From Myxococcus xanthus (GTDB lineage: Bacteria > Myxococcota > Myxococcia > Myxococcales > Myxococcaceae), in NCBI RefSeq assembly GCF_006402735.1, contig NZ_CP017174.1, positions 7,234,001-7,298,000 on the forward strand: DNA of 64,000 bases, given 5' to 3'. Both the position numbers and the translations under genes were made by a program. This document shows positions 36,179 to 44,210 of this stretch, piece after piece (the stretch's first letter is position 1; each line of letters starts with the position of its first letter). The notes beneath the pieces were generated by a model. The model did no database searches and was not told where the DNA came from. It was given only the letters and a program-made list of their open reading frames with translations.

Positions 36179-38554
36179 TCACTCCGGCCGGGGGGCGGCC
36201 TCCGCCGCCTTGGAACGCTCGGGCTCCAGTGTCAGCTCCAACCGGTAGCCCCCCGGATCCACGGGGTGCTCGGGAAAGATGACGACGAAGGGGGCCTTGG
36301 CGCCGGGCGCCACGGAGACGGCGGCCTCGTCGACGCGCTGGCGCAGGGCCACGGCCGCGTCGAGTGAGCCCACGGCGTAGAGTTCCTCGGGCGTGGGGAC
36401 CCCGCCCACGAGCGCCTCGGCGGAGGCCACACGCTGGCTGCCGTCATACAGCGCGGCGCGCACGCGGATGCGGGCAGCGGTGTCCGAATGGTTCGCCGCG
36501 TCCCCTCGGACGTAGAAGAGCGACCGGCCCTCGCGCGTCTCGTACAGCCCATTCGTCACATCCACGGCCACGAGCGGCTTCGGCGCGGGCACGAAGAGCG
36601 CGCGCAGGGAGTCCAGCGACAGGGCCGACACATCCAGGCGACCCTCGCTCAGATACACCCGGCCGACCGTGCCCAGCACGGCCACCAGGGCCGCGGCCAA
36701 CACGAAGTTGACGGTGAAGCCCAACGCCTTGCGAAGCCGGCTCGACGGACGGCTCTGCGGGATGCCCACGTCCTCGGGACGCGCGGTGGGCTTGGCCACG
36801 GTGACCACGGGCTTCGACGGCAGCCCGTCCATGTCCAGCACCTCGCGCTGGACGCCGCTGGGTGCCCCGACCCGGCCCAGGGTGACGCCAAGGGCCTCCG
36901 CGTCATCCACGGCGAGGGGGACATCGCCAAGCAGGGAGGCGTCCGAGGCATCCGAGGTCCCGAACAGCGCGGCGCGGCCCGTGTCCGTGGGCAGCAGGCC
37001 GGAATCCTCGCCGTGCCCGCCCACGTCCGAGCCAAGGTCGAACAAGTCCCGGGGATTCGCGGAAGGCTGTATCGCGGCCGGAGGGTCGGCGTGGAGGTCG
37101 ACGGACGCGAACGGGTCACTCCCGCCTGGAACAGGCCCACTGCCGGACGCGGCGGAAGCGTCAGCGTGGAGGTCGATAGAGGCGAACGGGTCGCTCCCGG
37201 CAGGCGGCGGCGCTGCCTTCCGGGTCGACGCGGCAGGTGCCCGCAGGTCAATGGCGGCGAAGGGGTCGTTGCCGCCCGCAGCGGCCGGCGACGACGCATG
37301 GAGGTCGACCGCCGAGAGAGGACCACTTTCACCTGAAGGCGACGCGGCCTTGGAGGGCTTCGTGGGCCCGGCGGCGTGAATGTCGGCCGCCGCGAGAGGA
37401 CCGCTTCCGACTGAAGGTGACGCAGCCCTAGGGGACTTCGCGGGCCCCGCCGCATGGATGTCGATGGACGCGAACGGGTCGCTCCCCACGGGCCGAGGCA
37501 GCCCGGGAGCCGCCGACGGAACCGCTGCATCGTCGATGCTGAAGGACGCGAACGGGTCGCTCCCCACGGGCCGAGGCAGCCCGGGAGCCGCTGACGGAAC
37601 CGTCGCATCGTCGATGTCGATGGATGCGAACGGGTCGTTCTCCACCGGTGGCGGCGCCCCCGTGGCCGTCGATGGCATCGCTGCCGCATCATCGATGTCG
37701 ATGGACGCGAACGGATCGTCCCCACCATAAGCGGGCGGAGCAGCGGGAGGCGGAGCCGCGCCCGGGCGCATCGTCCCGAGCGCCACGGCGCCCGCAGGCG
37801 CGCCCCCCGGAGGCGGCGTCACCGCGCTTCGGCGGAGCGCATTCGTGGCCGCAGCCGACGGCTCGGCAGGCGAAGACGGCCCCAAGAGCTCCGAGAACGG
37901 GTCGGCCACCGGCGGCGCGGCGTTTCGGCGAGCACTGGCCGGGGACACGGAGGGCCCAGCGGACTCGGGGACGGGAGGCACGGAGCGGTCCTCCATGCCA
38001 GCGGAGCCACCCGCCCCTCGGGCCCCCGCCGCTCGCGCAGGTGCGCTTCCCGGACCAGGGGGCGCAGGCACTGCGGCGGGTGGACGCCCCGAACGCTCAG
38101 GGCCTGGAACCACGAAAGCGCCCGGCGGTGGCGCGCGGCCAACCGGCGCATCGGGCGGACGCGCGGCGGGAGGCAGCGGCAGCGACGTAATTCGCGTGGG
38201 CTCCCGGAAAACACCGTCTTCCAAGCCCAGGTCCCCGTCCATGCTGTTCCAGTTCGACGCGGGGGCACTGGGGCGAGCAGGCATCGGCTTGCTCGCCTCG
38301 ACGCCCAGCTCGAAGTAGCCCGGCTTGGTGACGTCCACTGACGTGGGGTCTGGCGCGACCCCAAATTGGGCGAAAGGGTCCACCTGCCCGTCCGAGGAGG
38401 GGGCTGGCGGCTCGCCCGGAGCGCCGACAGCGGCCTCGCGGGTGACCCGGAACGTGTTCTGACATTTGGTGCAGCGGACCTTGACCCCCTTCTCGGTCAC
38501 CTTCTCGTCGGGGATCTTGAACCGCGTCTGGCACCGTTCACACTTGACGATCAT
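36179..38554 (-). CDS. Zinc-ribbon membrane protein with DPFASID repeats
   Basis: 791 residues. The N-terminal MJ0042-type zinc ribbon has cysteines 5, 8, 28 and 31 (CERC and CTKC). A disordered Pro/Ala-rich region (40-600) follows, with nine DPFASID-like repeats near 275-490. A membrane helix (about 608-635, LGFTVNFVLAAALVAVLG) leads to an extracytoplasmic beta-rich domain (about 640-785, VAVDVTNGLYETREGRSLFYV) of the DUF3426 type. The topology puts the zinc ribbon and repeats in the cytoplasm. Myxococcus GltJ has a similar zinc-ribbon plus disordered arm plus membrane layout and contacts the polarity GTPase; whether this protein does likewise is inference. Operon with the downstream repeat protein. 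Confidence 0.87.
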   Translation of the reverse strand: MIVKCERCQTRFKIPDEKVTEKGVKVRCTKCQNTFRVTREAAVGAPGEPPAPSSDGQVDPFAQFGVAPDPTSVDVTKPGYFELGVEASKPMPARPSAPASNWNSMDGDLGLEDGVFREPTRITSLPLPPAARPPDAPVGRAPPPGAFVVPGPERSGRPPAAVPAPPGPGSAPARAAGARGAGGSAGMEDRSVPPVPESAGPSVSPASARRNAAPPVADPFSELLGPSSPAEPSAAATNALRRSAVTPPPGGAPAGAVALGTMRPGAAPPPAAPPAYGGDDPFASIDIDDAAAMPSTATGAPPPVENDPFASIDIDDATVPSAAPGLPRPVGSDPFASFSIDDAAVPSAAPGLPRPVGSDPFASIDIHAAGPAKSPRAASPSVGSGPLAAADIHAAGPTKPSKAASPSGESGPLSAVDLHASSPAAAGGNDPFAAIDLRAPAASTRKAAPPPAGSDPFASIDLHADASAASGSGPVPGGSDPFASVDLHADPPAAIQPSANPRDLFDLGSDVGGHGEDSGLLPTDTGRAALFGTSDASDASLLGDVPLAVDDAEALGVTLGRVGAPSGVQREVLDMDGLPSKPVVTVAKPTARPEDVGIPQSRPSSRLRKALGFTVNFVLAAALVAVLGTVGRVYLSEGRLDVSALSLDSLRALFVPAPKPLVAVDVTNGLYETREGRSLFYVRGDAANHSDTAARIRVRAALYDGSQRVASAEALVGGVPTPEELYAVGSLDAAVALRQRVDEAAVSVAPGAKAPFVVIFPEHPVDPGGYRLELTLEPERSKAAEAAPRPE
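37081..37728 (-). repeat. Nine imperfect DPFASID-type repeats
   Basis: Within the zinc-ribbon gene the motif (N/S)DPFASIDI or a variant occurs nine times at 20-30 residue spacing. Variants include DPFASFSIDD, GPLAAADIHA, GPLSAVDLHA and DPFAAIDLRA. The core aromatic and Asp positions are kept in seven copies, while the spacers differ. This pattern suggests an array of short binding motifs. Confidence 0.85.
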
Positions 38555-38720
38555 TCAGCAGGCCCGGCTGGAAGCACGAGTATAGGACGACGGGGTAGGC
38601 ACGGCGAGCCGGGTTCACGTTGCTTGCTCGCCCCCACCCCCTCTGCTACGAGAAACGCCCCTGCGAGACTCAGGCGGGGCACGTGGCTTGATGTCGAGCC
38701 CAAAAGGGGCGGAGAGACAC

Positions 38721-39398
38721 ATGAGCGAGGCTGAGCAAGCAGGCGCTCCGAGCAAGGAGCCGAAGATCATCAAGCGGTACACGAACCGGAAGCTCTACGA
38801 CACCGTGGAGAGCCGATACGTCACCCTTGATGAGATCGCAGCGATGATCAAGGAGGGCACCGAGGTACGGATTGTCGATAATCGTACCAAGGAGGACCTG
38901 ACCTCCGTCACCCTCGCGCAGATCATCTTCGAAGAGGAGAAGAAGAAGAACCAGATGCCGCTGTCGGTGCTGCGGGAAATCATCCGCCACCCCGGCGAGT
39001 CCATCTCCGGGTTCATCCAGAAGGAGGTCTCCCCGCGAGTCGCCTCCATCCGCGAGGAGGCCGAGTCCCGTCTCGACAAGCTCCTGCGCCGGGACGAGAA
39101 CGCCCCCCGGGCAGAGGGAGAGCCCGAAGCCCCCGTCGCCCCCCCTGAGGACACCACCGCCGCAGACAACGCCGCGGCAGCTGGGCTCAGCCCGGCCGAC
39201 CTGCTCAAGGCCAGCCAGCGCGCCTTCGAGGAGTGGCAGCGGCGAATCGACGAGCGCGTGAAGCACGTCGTGGAGAACCTCACCGGCAACCTGCCCGCGC
39301 TTGGCCGCGACATGGCTTCGCTCACCCAGCGCCTCGAGGAGCTGGAGAAGAAGCTGGAGCAGGCCGAGCAGCAGAAGAGCCCGCCGAAGCAGGAGTAA
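38721..39398 (+). CDS. PhaR-like regulator (PHA-accumulation DNA-binding domain)
   Basis: 225 residues from the ATG with GGAGAG 5 nt upstream; the frame from 38688 is rejected. Residues 15-75 (KIIKRYTNRKLYDTVESRYV, LDEIAAMIKEG) are the PHB/PHA accumulation regulator DNA-binding domain, and residues 80-120 match the second PhaR segment (LREIIRHPGESISGFIQ). The rest is an acidic linker and a coiled coil (QRLEELEKKLEQAEQQ). In PHA makers PhaR represses phasin genes. No PHA synthase gene is in the window, so its target may differ. Convergent with parA. Confidence 0.88.
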   Translation: MSEAEQAGAPSKEPKIIKRYTNRKLYDTVESRYVTLDEIAAMIKEGTEVRIVDNRTKEDLTSVTLAQIIFEEEKKKNQMPLSVLREIIRHPGESISGFIQKEVSPRVASIREEAESRLDKLLRRDENAPRAEGEPEAPVAPPEDTTAADNAAAAGLSPADLLKASQRAFEEWQRRIDERVKHVVENLTGNLPALGRDMASLTQRLEELEKKLEQAEQQKSPPKQE

Positions 39399-39408
39399 CC
39401 GCGCGGCT

Positions 39409-40209
39409 TCAGGCCTTCTGTGAGGCCCGCCTCCGCTTGGGGGCGGGCTCTCCGTGCAACTCCGCGGCGATGGCGGCCAGCATCTGTGCGCCCCGGCTGC
39501 GCGGCGCGTACTCCCAGATGGTCTGCCCGTGGCTCTGGGCCTCGTCGACCTTCACGTCGTAGCCCAGCGGCGTGGCCGCCAGCGCGTCCGGGAAGTAGGC
39601 CTTCAGGCGCTCCAGAATCGCCGTGGCCAGCGCCGTCTTCCGGTACAGCGTGGGCACCACCTTCGTGACGCGAAGGTCCGGCCGCCCTTCCGCCTCGCCC
39701 ACCTGGCGCACGGTGTCCGCCACCTCCGCGCAGCCATCCAGCGCCAGGTACGTCAGCGCCACCGGCACCACCACCTCGGTGGCGGCCACCAGGATGTTGC
39801 GCGTGGTGGTCCCCATGGAGGGCGGCGCGTCGAAGACGATGGCGTCATAGCCCGCCGCTTCCGCCGCGCGCAGGCGGTCCGCCAGCCGGTGGGCCCGGCG
39901 TTCATCCGCGGCCACCACGATGGGAAAGTCCGCCATCTCCTTGTAGGCGGGCAGCACATCCAGGCCCTCGAGAGCCGAGCGCTGGACCACGTCCTCGAAG
40001 CGCACCGACGAGTCCGTCAGCAGGTGAAACACGTTGCGCGGCAAGGTGCGCACGTCCACGCCCAGGGCCTTGCCCGCGTGGCCCTGCGTGTCCAGGTCCA
40101 CCAGCAGCACCCGCAGGCCGCGCTCCTTGGCCAGCCAGGCGGCGGTGTTCACCGCCAGGGTCGTCTTGCAGGTCCCGCCCTTCTCATTGATGAACGCGAT
40201 GCGCCTCAT
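39409..40209 (-). CDS. Orphan ParA-family ATPase
   Basis: 266 residues. The deviant Walker A is KGGTCKTT (10-17), with Cys14 where Gly is usual. Walker A' is LLVDLDTQGHAG and Walker B is AIVFDAPPSMG. The C-terminal tail is basic (PKRRRASQKA), as expected for non-specific DNA binding. GAGGAG lies 10 nt before the ATG. No parB or parS-like site is seen nearby, so it is likely a cargo-positioning ParA rather than the chromosome partition protein. The small helical gene 50 bp upstream in the same direction is a candidate partner. Confidence 0.88.
   Translation of the reverse strand: MRRIAFINEKGGTCKTTLAVNTAAWLAKERGLRVLLVDLDTQGHAGKALGVDVRTLPRNVFHLLTDSSVRFEDVVQRSALEGLDVLPAYKEMADFPIVVAADERRAHRLADRLRAAEAAGYDAIVFDAPPSMGTTTRNILVAATEVVVPVALTYLALDGCAEVADTVRQVGEAEGRPDLRVTKVVPTLYRKTALATAILERLKAYFPDALAATPLGYDVKVDEAQSHGQTIWEYAPRSRGAQMLAAIAAELHGEPAPKRRRASQKA
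39425..39448. terminator. Inverted repeat at the phaR-like / parA junction
   Basis: A perfect 7-bp repeat GCCCGCC/GGCGGGC with a 10-nt loop lies 26 bp beyond the phaR-like stop, inside the last codons of parA. Confidence 0.38.
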
Positions 40210-40259
40210 GCCTGGGCACTCCTCATCCACCGAGAAGGTGGCGGCTTCTGACGTGCGGA

Positions 40260-40565
40260 CTACTTCTTCGGGGACTTCGCCGCCAGCAGCGTGTCGACCT
40301 TGCCCTCGACGGACGAGAGCAGACGCTCCAGGTCGTCCACCTTCGAACGAAGCTGCTCCAGGTCCGCGGTGGACGGCAGGTTCGCGGCGGACAGGGCCGT
40401 GCGCAGGGCGCTGTCCAAGGTGCCCTTCGCCGCCAGGGAGCGCGACACCAGCGTCTGCACCGCCGCCACGAACTTCTCGTTCGAGAGCAGCTGCTGCGCC
40501 AGCTTGCCGATGCGCTCCTCGCCCGTCTCCACGAGCTTCTTCATCACCGGGTTGTTCTTGAGCAT
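40260..40565 (-). CDS. Small phasin-like helical protein
   Basis: 101 residues, all helical. The start is the ATG before LKNNPVMKKLVETGEERIGK; the longer frame upstream is rejected because it is low-complexity. Pieces FVAAVQTLVSRSLAAKGTLD and LEQLRSKVDDLERLLSSVEG form an amphipathic region and a coiled coil. This resembles phasin-like or PHA-granule-associated proteins, by eye only. It precedes parA in one operon and lies near the PhaR-like regulator, which supports a granule- or surface-coating role as inference. Confidence 0.75.
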   Translation of the reverse strand: MLKNNPVMKKLVETGEERIGKLAQQLLSNEKFVAAVQTLVSRSLAAKGTLDSALRTALSAANLPSTADLEQLRSKVDDLERLLSSVEGKVDTLLAAKSPKK

Positions 40566-40688
40566 GAAAACGCGCGTCCTCGCGAGCAAAGCCCTACCGG
40601 GCCGTCTGGAAGTCTTGAAGAAAACGCCGCACTCTGCGAGGGGGCAACGCGACGTGTCAAGCAGAGCAACAAGCCGAGGCCAAACGCG

Positions 40689-40717
40689 TTGACTCCTGTG
40701 AACACGATTCCTACGGT
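40689..40717 (+). promoter_or_regulatory. Candidate sigma-70 promoter of the ArsA pair
   Basis: TTGACT and TACGGT are separated by 17 bp and end 16 bp before the ATG at 40734. The -35 is a good match and the -10 is poor. This is a weak prediction. Confidence 0.35.
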
Positions 40718-40733
40718 TCGCCGCTCTCATTCT

Positions 40734-41648
40734 ATGGCCGGACTACTCGACAAGCGCCTGTGGATCGTCTCCGGCAAGGGCGGAGTCGGCAAAAGCACCG
40801 TTGCAGCGGCCCTGGCCCTGCGCTCGGCGCGCGCGGGCAAGCGCACCCTGGTGTGCGAAGTGAACACCCAGGAGCGCGTCAGCCGCTTCCTGGAGCGCCC
40901 CGAAGCCGGGCCCGAAGTGGCCCAGTTGGAGCAGAACCTCTGGGCCGTCAACGTGCGCCCCCAGGAGGCCATGCGCGAGTACGGCCTCATGGTCCTCCGC
41001 TTCGAGACCCTCTACAAGACGGTCTTCGAGAACCGGCTGGTGCGCCAGTTCCTCCGCTTCATCCCGTCCCTGCAGGAGCTGGTGCTGCTGGGAAAAATCA
41101 TGTTCCACCTGCAGGAGAAGCTCCCGGACGGGCGCTGGCGGTTCGACACCGTCATCATGGACGCGCCGGCCACGGGCCACGCCATCTCCTTCCTCAGCGT
41201 GCCGCAGGTGCTGATTCAAACGGTGCCGCCGGGGCCCATGGCCCGCGAGGCCCAGAAGATGCGCGACCTCCTGGTGGACCCGGCGGTGACGGCCGCCGTG
41301 CTGGTGGCGCTCCCCGAGGAGATGCCGGTGAACGAGGCGCTGGAGCTGCACGCGGCGCTGCGGGACAAGGTGAGCCTGCGCACGCACGCGGCGGTGCTCA
41401 ACCAATCCTTTCCGGAGCGCTTCACCGAAGCGGACCTGGAGGCCCTGGGGGGCCATCCGGAGCTGCTCGCCGTGGCCCAGGCGCACCACGACCGCGCGGC
41501 GCAGGCGGTGCTCGCCGGGACGAAGCTGGAGCGCAACCTGCACGCGCCCGTCTACCCCGTCCCCCGGCTCTTCACGCCCGAGTTCGGGCGCAAGGCGATT
41601 GAACAGGTCATGGAGCACCTCGAACCTCTCGTGACGGGGGCGGCGTGA
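40734..41648 (+). CDS. ArsA/GET3-family ATPase, first of pair
   Basis: 304 residues. The ATG begins MAGLLDKRLWIVSGKGGVGKST; TTG 40689 and GTG 40698 are in frame but sit in the promoter-like sequence. The deviant Walker A SGKGGVGKS (13-21) keeps the signature Lys15. Walker B-like FDTVIMDAPATGHAISFL follows. Unlike eukaryotic GET3 or arsenite ArsA, no arsenite-binding Cys triad is seen and no ArsB pump is adjacent. It overlaps the next ArsA-type gene by 4 bp (GTGA). It probably forms a heterodimer with that partner. Confidence 0.9.
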   Translation: MAGLLDKRLWIVSGKGGVGKSTVAAALALRSARAGKRTLVCEVNTQERVSRFLERPEAGPEVAQLEQNLWAVNVRPQEAMREYGLMVLRFETLYKTVFENRLVRQFLRFIPSLQELVLLGKIMFHLQEKLPDGRWRFDTVIMDAPATGHAISFLSVPQVLIQTVPPGPMAREAQKMRDLLVDPAVTAAVLVALPEEMPVNEALELHAALRDKVSLRTHAAVLNQSFPERFTEADLEALGGHPELLAVAQAHHDRAAQAVLAGTKLERNLHAPVYPVPRLFTPEFGRKAIEQVMEHLEPLVTGAA

Positions 41649-42760
41649 GCACGACGGCCCTGTCGCCCGCGCTTGCGGGCAAGCGCGTCCTCATCTGCGT
41701 GGGCTCCGGCGGCGTGGGCAAGACGACGGCGGCGGCCGCATTGGCCCTGCGCGCGTCGGTGGATGGGCGCTCCAGCATGGTGTGCACCATCGACCCGGCG
41801 CGGCGGCTGGCCAACTCGCTGGGCCTCACGGCGCTGGGCAACGCGGAGACGCGCGTCCCCGCCACCGCGCTGGAGCCACTGGGCGTCCATCCCCGCGCGT
41901 CGCTGTACGCGATGATGCTGGACATGAAGCAGACGTGGGACGAGCTCATCACCCGCGTCGCTCCGCCCGAGCAGCGCGAGCGCATCCTGTCCAACCGCTT
42001 CTACCAGTCGCTCTCCACGGCCCTGGCGGGCAGCCAGGAATACATCTCCATGGAGAAGCTGTGGGAGCTGCGCCGCAGCAGCAACTACGAGCTCATCGTC
42101 CTGGACACGCCGCCCACCGCGCACGCACTGGACTTCCTGGATGCGCCCAACCGCGTGCTGGACTTCCTGGACAACGACGCGGCGAAGTGGCTCCTCACCC
42201 CGGCGCTCAAGGCCGGCAAGCTGGGGATGTCCCTGTTCAACCGCGGCGGCTATGTCATGCGGGGCCTGGCCAAGTTCACCGGCACGGAGATGCTCCAGGA
42301 GCTCTCCAACTTCATGCTCGCCATCTCCTCGCTCAACGAGGGCTTTCGCGAGCGCGCCCGGGGCGTGCGCCAGCTGCTGGAGGACCCGAACACCGGCTTC
42401 GTGCTGGTGACGAGCCCCCACCCCGAGCGAATGGACGAAGCCATCCACTTCCACAAGATGCTCAAGCAGCACCGCATGGAAGTGGTGTCGCTGGTGGTCA
42501 ACCGTGTGCACCCCATGCCCACGGAGGCACTGTGGGCGGACGCGGCCACGCTGACGCCCAGCCGCCGCGCCAAGGTGGAAGAGACGCTGCGCGAGCAGCA
42601 AATCATGGCTGAGCAGGACCGCACCGGCATCGCCCAGCTCCAGGCCGCCTGTCCGGGTGTCCCCATCGTCCAGGTGCCCCGCTTCGCGATGGATGTGCAC
42701 GATATCTCCGCCCTTTGGCGTACCGGACGCTACCTGGTGGGCGACGAGACACTCGGCTGA
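41645..42760 (+). CDS. ArsA/GET3-family ATPase, second of pair
   Basis: 371 residues from a GTG overlapping the previous stop. The P-loop reads CVGSGGVGKTT: the signature Lys of KGGVGKT is replaced by Ser21, while the catalytic Lys26 remains. Other motifs are CTIDPARRLANSLG, LIVLDTPPTAHALDFLDAP and VNRVHPMPTEALW. ArsA-type pairs with this asymmetry are known in other bacteria, so the partner gene may supply the signature Lys across a heterodimer interface. The cargo is unknown; neither arsenite nor tail-anchored proteins should be assumed. Confidence 0.9.
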   Translation: MSTTALSPALAGKRVLICVGSGGVGKTTAAAALALRASVDGRSSMVCTIDPARRLANSLGLTALGNAETRVPATALEPLGVHPRASLYAMMLDMKQTWDELITRVAPPEQRERILSNRFYQSLSTALAGSQEYISMEKLWELRRSSNYELIVLDTPPTAHALDFLDAPNRVLDFLDNDAAKWLLTPALKAGKLGMSLFNRGGYVMRGLAKFTGTEMLQELSNFMLAISSLNEGFRERARGVRQLLEDPNTGFVLVTSPHPERMDEAIHFHKMLKQHRMEVVSLVVNRVHPMPTEALWADAATLTPSRRAKVEETLREQQIMAEQDRTGIAQLQAACPGVPIVQVPRFAMDVHDISALWRTGRYLVGDETLG

Positions 42761-42804
42761 CACGGCCTGGGGCCCACACGCTTCGGGTCCACCGCCGCGT
42801 TTCC

Positions 42805-42833
42805 CGGTTTCGCACGGTGCTTGTGTGAAACCG
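42805..42833 (+). terminator. Terminator hairpin after the ArsA pair
   Basis: CGGTTTCGCAC and GTGTGAAACCG form an 11-bp stem (one G-U pair) with a 7-nt loop, 45 bp after the stop. Confidence 0.6.
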
Positions 42834-42989
42834 CCGCACTTCTTCAGTCCAGCCGTCCGCGGGAAGCAGGCGGCCGGGGAGGCGCGCACGGGTCGGGCGC
42901 ATTAAGCTGGCGGACCCGATGACGGTGGTGGGAACCCCGCGGTGCCCGGTGCTGTCCGGGAGGGGGAGCCGGTCCAGGAGGATGATGTG

Positions 42990-44150
42990 GTGAACGGGAG
43001 AACGCTGAAGCAGAAGCCTGTCAGCCGGTGGTGGTGGATGGCCGCGCTGGGCGTCGTCGTGTCCGGGTGCCGGACGACGGGCTCCGCCGCGCGGGAGGAG
43101 CCGCGGGCGACCGCGCCCAAACAGGAGCTCCACTTCGACGCGGTGACGGTGACGGCGGACCTGGAGCTGGACAAGCTCAACGACGAGGAGCTCTTCGCGG
43201 GCGGCACGTCGGCCTTCGCCGCGAACGACTTCCAGCAGGCGGCGCGCTACTTCGGCCGGCTCGTGGACTTCTTCCCCGACAGCCGCCACCGCCGCGCGGC
43301 GCTCTACAACGCGGGCCTTGCCCACCAGCGCCTCAAGGAGTGGGAAGAGGCCGGCCACCGTTTCTCCGAGCTGTCGGACCCGGCCAAGGGCCAGGGGGAC
43401 GCGTTGGACGCGGCCTTCCGCGTGGCGGAGGTGGACTACCACCTGGAGCGCTTTGAACAGGCCTCGAAGCTGCTGGGCATCATCGCCGCGCGCGAGGACC
43501 TCCCCCTCAACCGCCGCCTCGAAGCGCAGGTGCAGCAGGGCATCTGCCAGTTGGAGAGTGGCTCGCCGGAAACCGCCGAGGTCACCCTGCGCAAGGCGCT
43601 CTCCACCTATGACGCCCTGGAGGACAAGGGCGAGGTGGACGACTACTTCCCCGCCCAGGCCCACTTCTTCATCGGTGAGCTGTACCGCCTCCACTACGAC
43701 GGTGTGAAGCTGGACCCGGCGAAGGGCGCGGACAAGCTCGCCCAGGACCTCAACTACAAAGCCGAGCTGCTCCTGTCCGCGCAGGGCCACTACCTGCGCT
43801 CCATCCGCGTGGGCAACGGCTACTGGGCCACCGCTGCGGGTACGCAGATTGGTTCGCTGTACGAGAACCTCTACGAGCACATGGTGAACTCGCCCGCCCC
43901 CGCGGAGCTGGATGCCAGCGAGGCGGAAATCTACCGGCAGGAGCTGCGGAAGAAGATTCGGGTGCTGCTCACCAAATCCATCAACATCTACGAGCGCACG
44001 TTGGAGACGGCCGAGCGCATCGGCTCGCAGAGCACCTTCGTGGACCGCACGCGTGAGAGCCTGGCCAAGGTGAAGGCCCTGCTGCTGGCGGACGCGGAGG
44101 GCGAGCCCGCGTCGGCGGCGCCTTCCTCCGAGAGAGAGCCGCATACCTGA
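42990..44150 (+). CDS. TPR-type lipoprotein
   Basis: 386 residues. AGGAGG precedes two adjacent GTG codons at 42987 and 42990; the second has better spacing. The signal (RWWWMAALGVVVSGC) ends at lipobox Cys27. Mature helical repeats (about 70-260) fit tetratricopeptide modules: LFAGGTSAFAANDFQQAARY, RAALYNAGLAHQRLKEWEEA and AAFRVAEVDYHLERFEQASK. It resembles BamD/YfgC-like outer-membrane TPR lipoproteins but also ends in a long helical region of its own. Likely an envelope scaffold. The M48 peptidase gene follows after 60 bp. Confidence 0.85.
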   Translation: MNGRTLKQKPVSRWWWMAALGVVVSGCRTTGSAAREEPRATAPKQELHFDAVTVTADLELDKLNDEELFAGGTSAFAANDFQQAARYFGRLVDFFPDSRHRRAALYNAGLAHQRLKEWEEAGHRFSELSDPAKGQGDALDAAFRVAEVDYHLERFEQASKLLGIIAAREDLPLNRRLEAQVQQGICQLESGSPETAEVTLRKALSTYDALEDKGEVDDYFPAQAHFFIGELYRLHYDGVKLDPAKGADKLAQDLNYKAELLLSAQGHYLRSIRVGNGYWATAAGTQIGSLYENLYEHMVNSPAPAELDASEAEIYRQELRKKIRVLLTKSINIYERTLETAERIGSQSTFVDRTRESLAKVKALLLADAEGEPASAAPSSEREPHT

Positions 44151-44210
44151 GCGCAGCAGTAACGCCCCTGGCTGGGCAGGTCGGGGCGCACGGCGTAGCC
44201 TGGGGCTTCC

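Noticed and set aside
37624-38190. Plus-strand frame opposite the zinc-ribbon gene
   Set aside because: Low-complexity mirror of the repeat region.
40689-40733. TTG or GTG start codons for the first ArsA gene
   Set aside because: Family homology begins at the ATG at 40734, and these codons fall in a promoter-like sequence.
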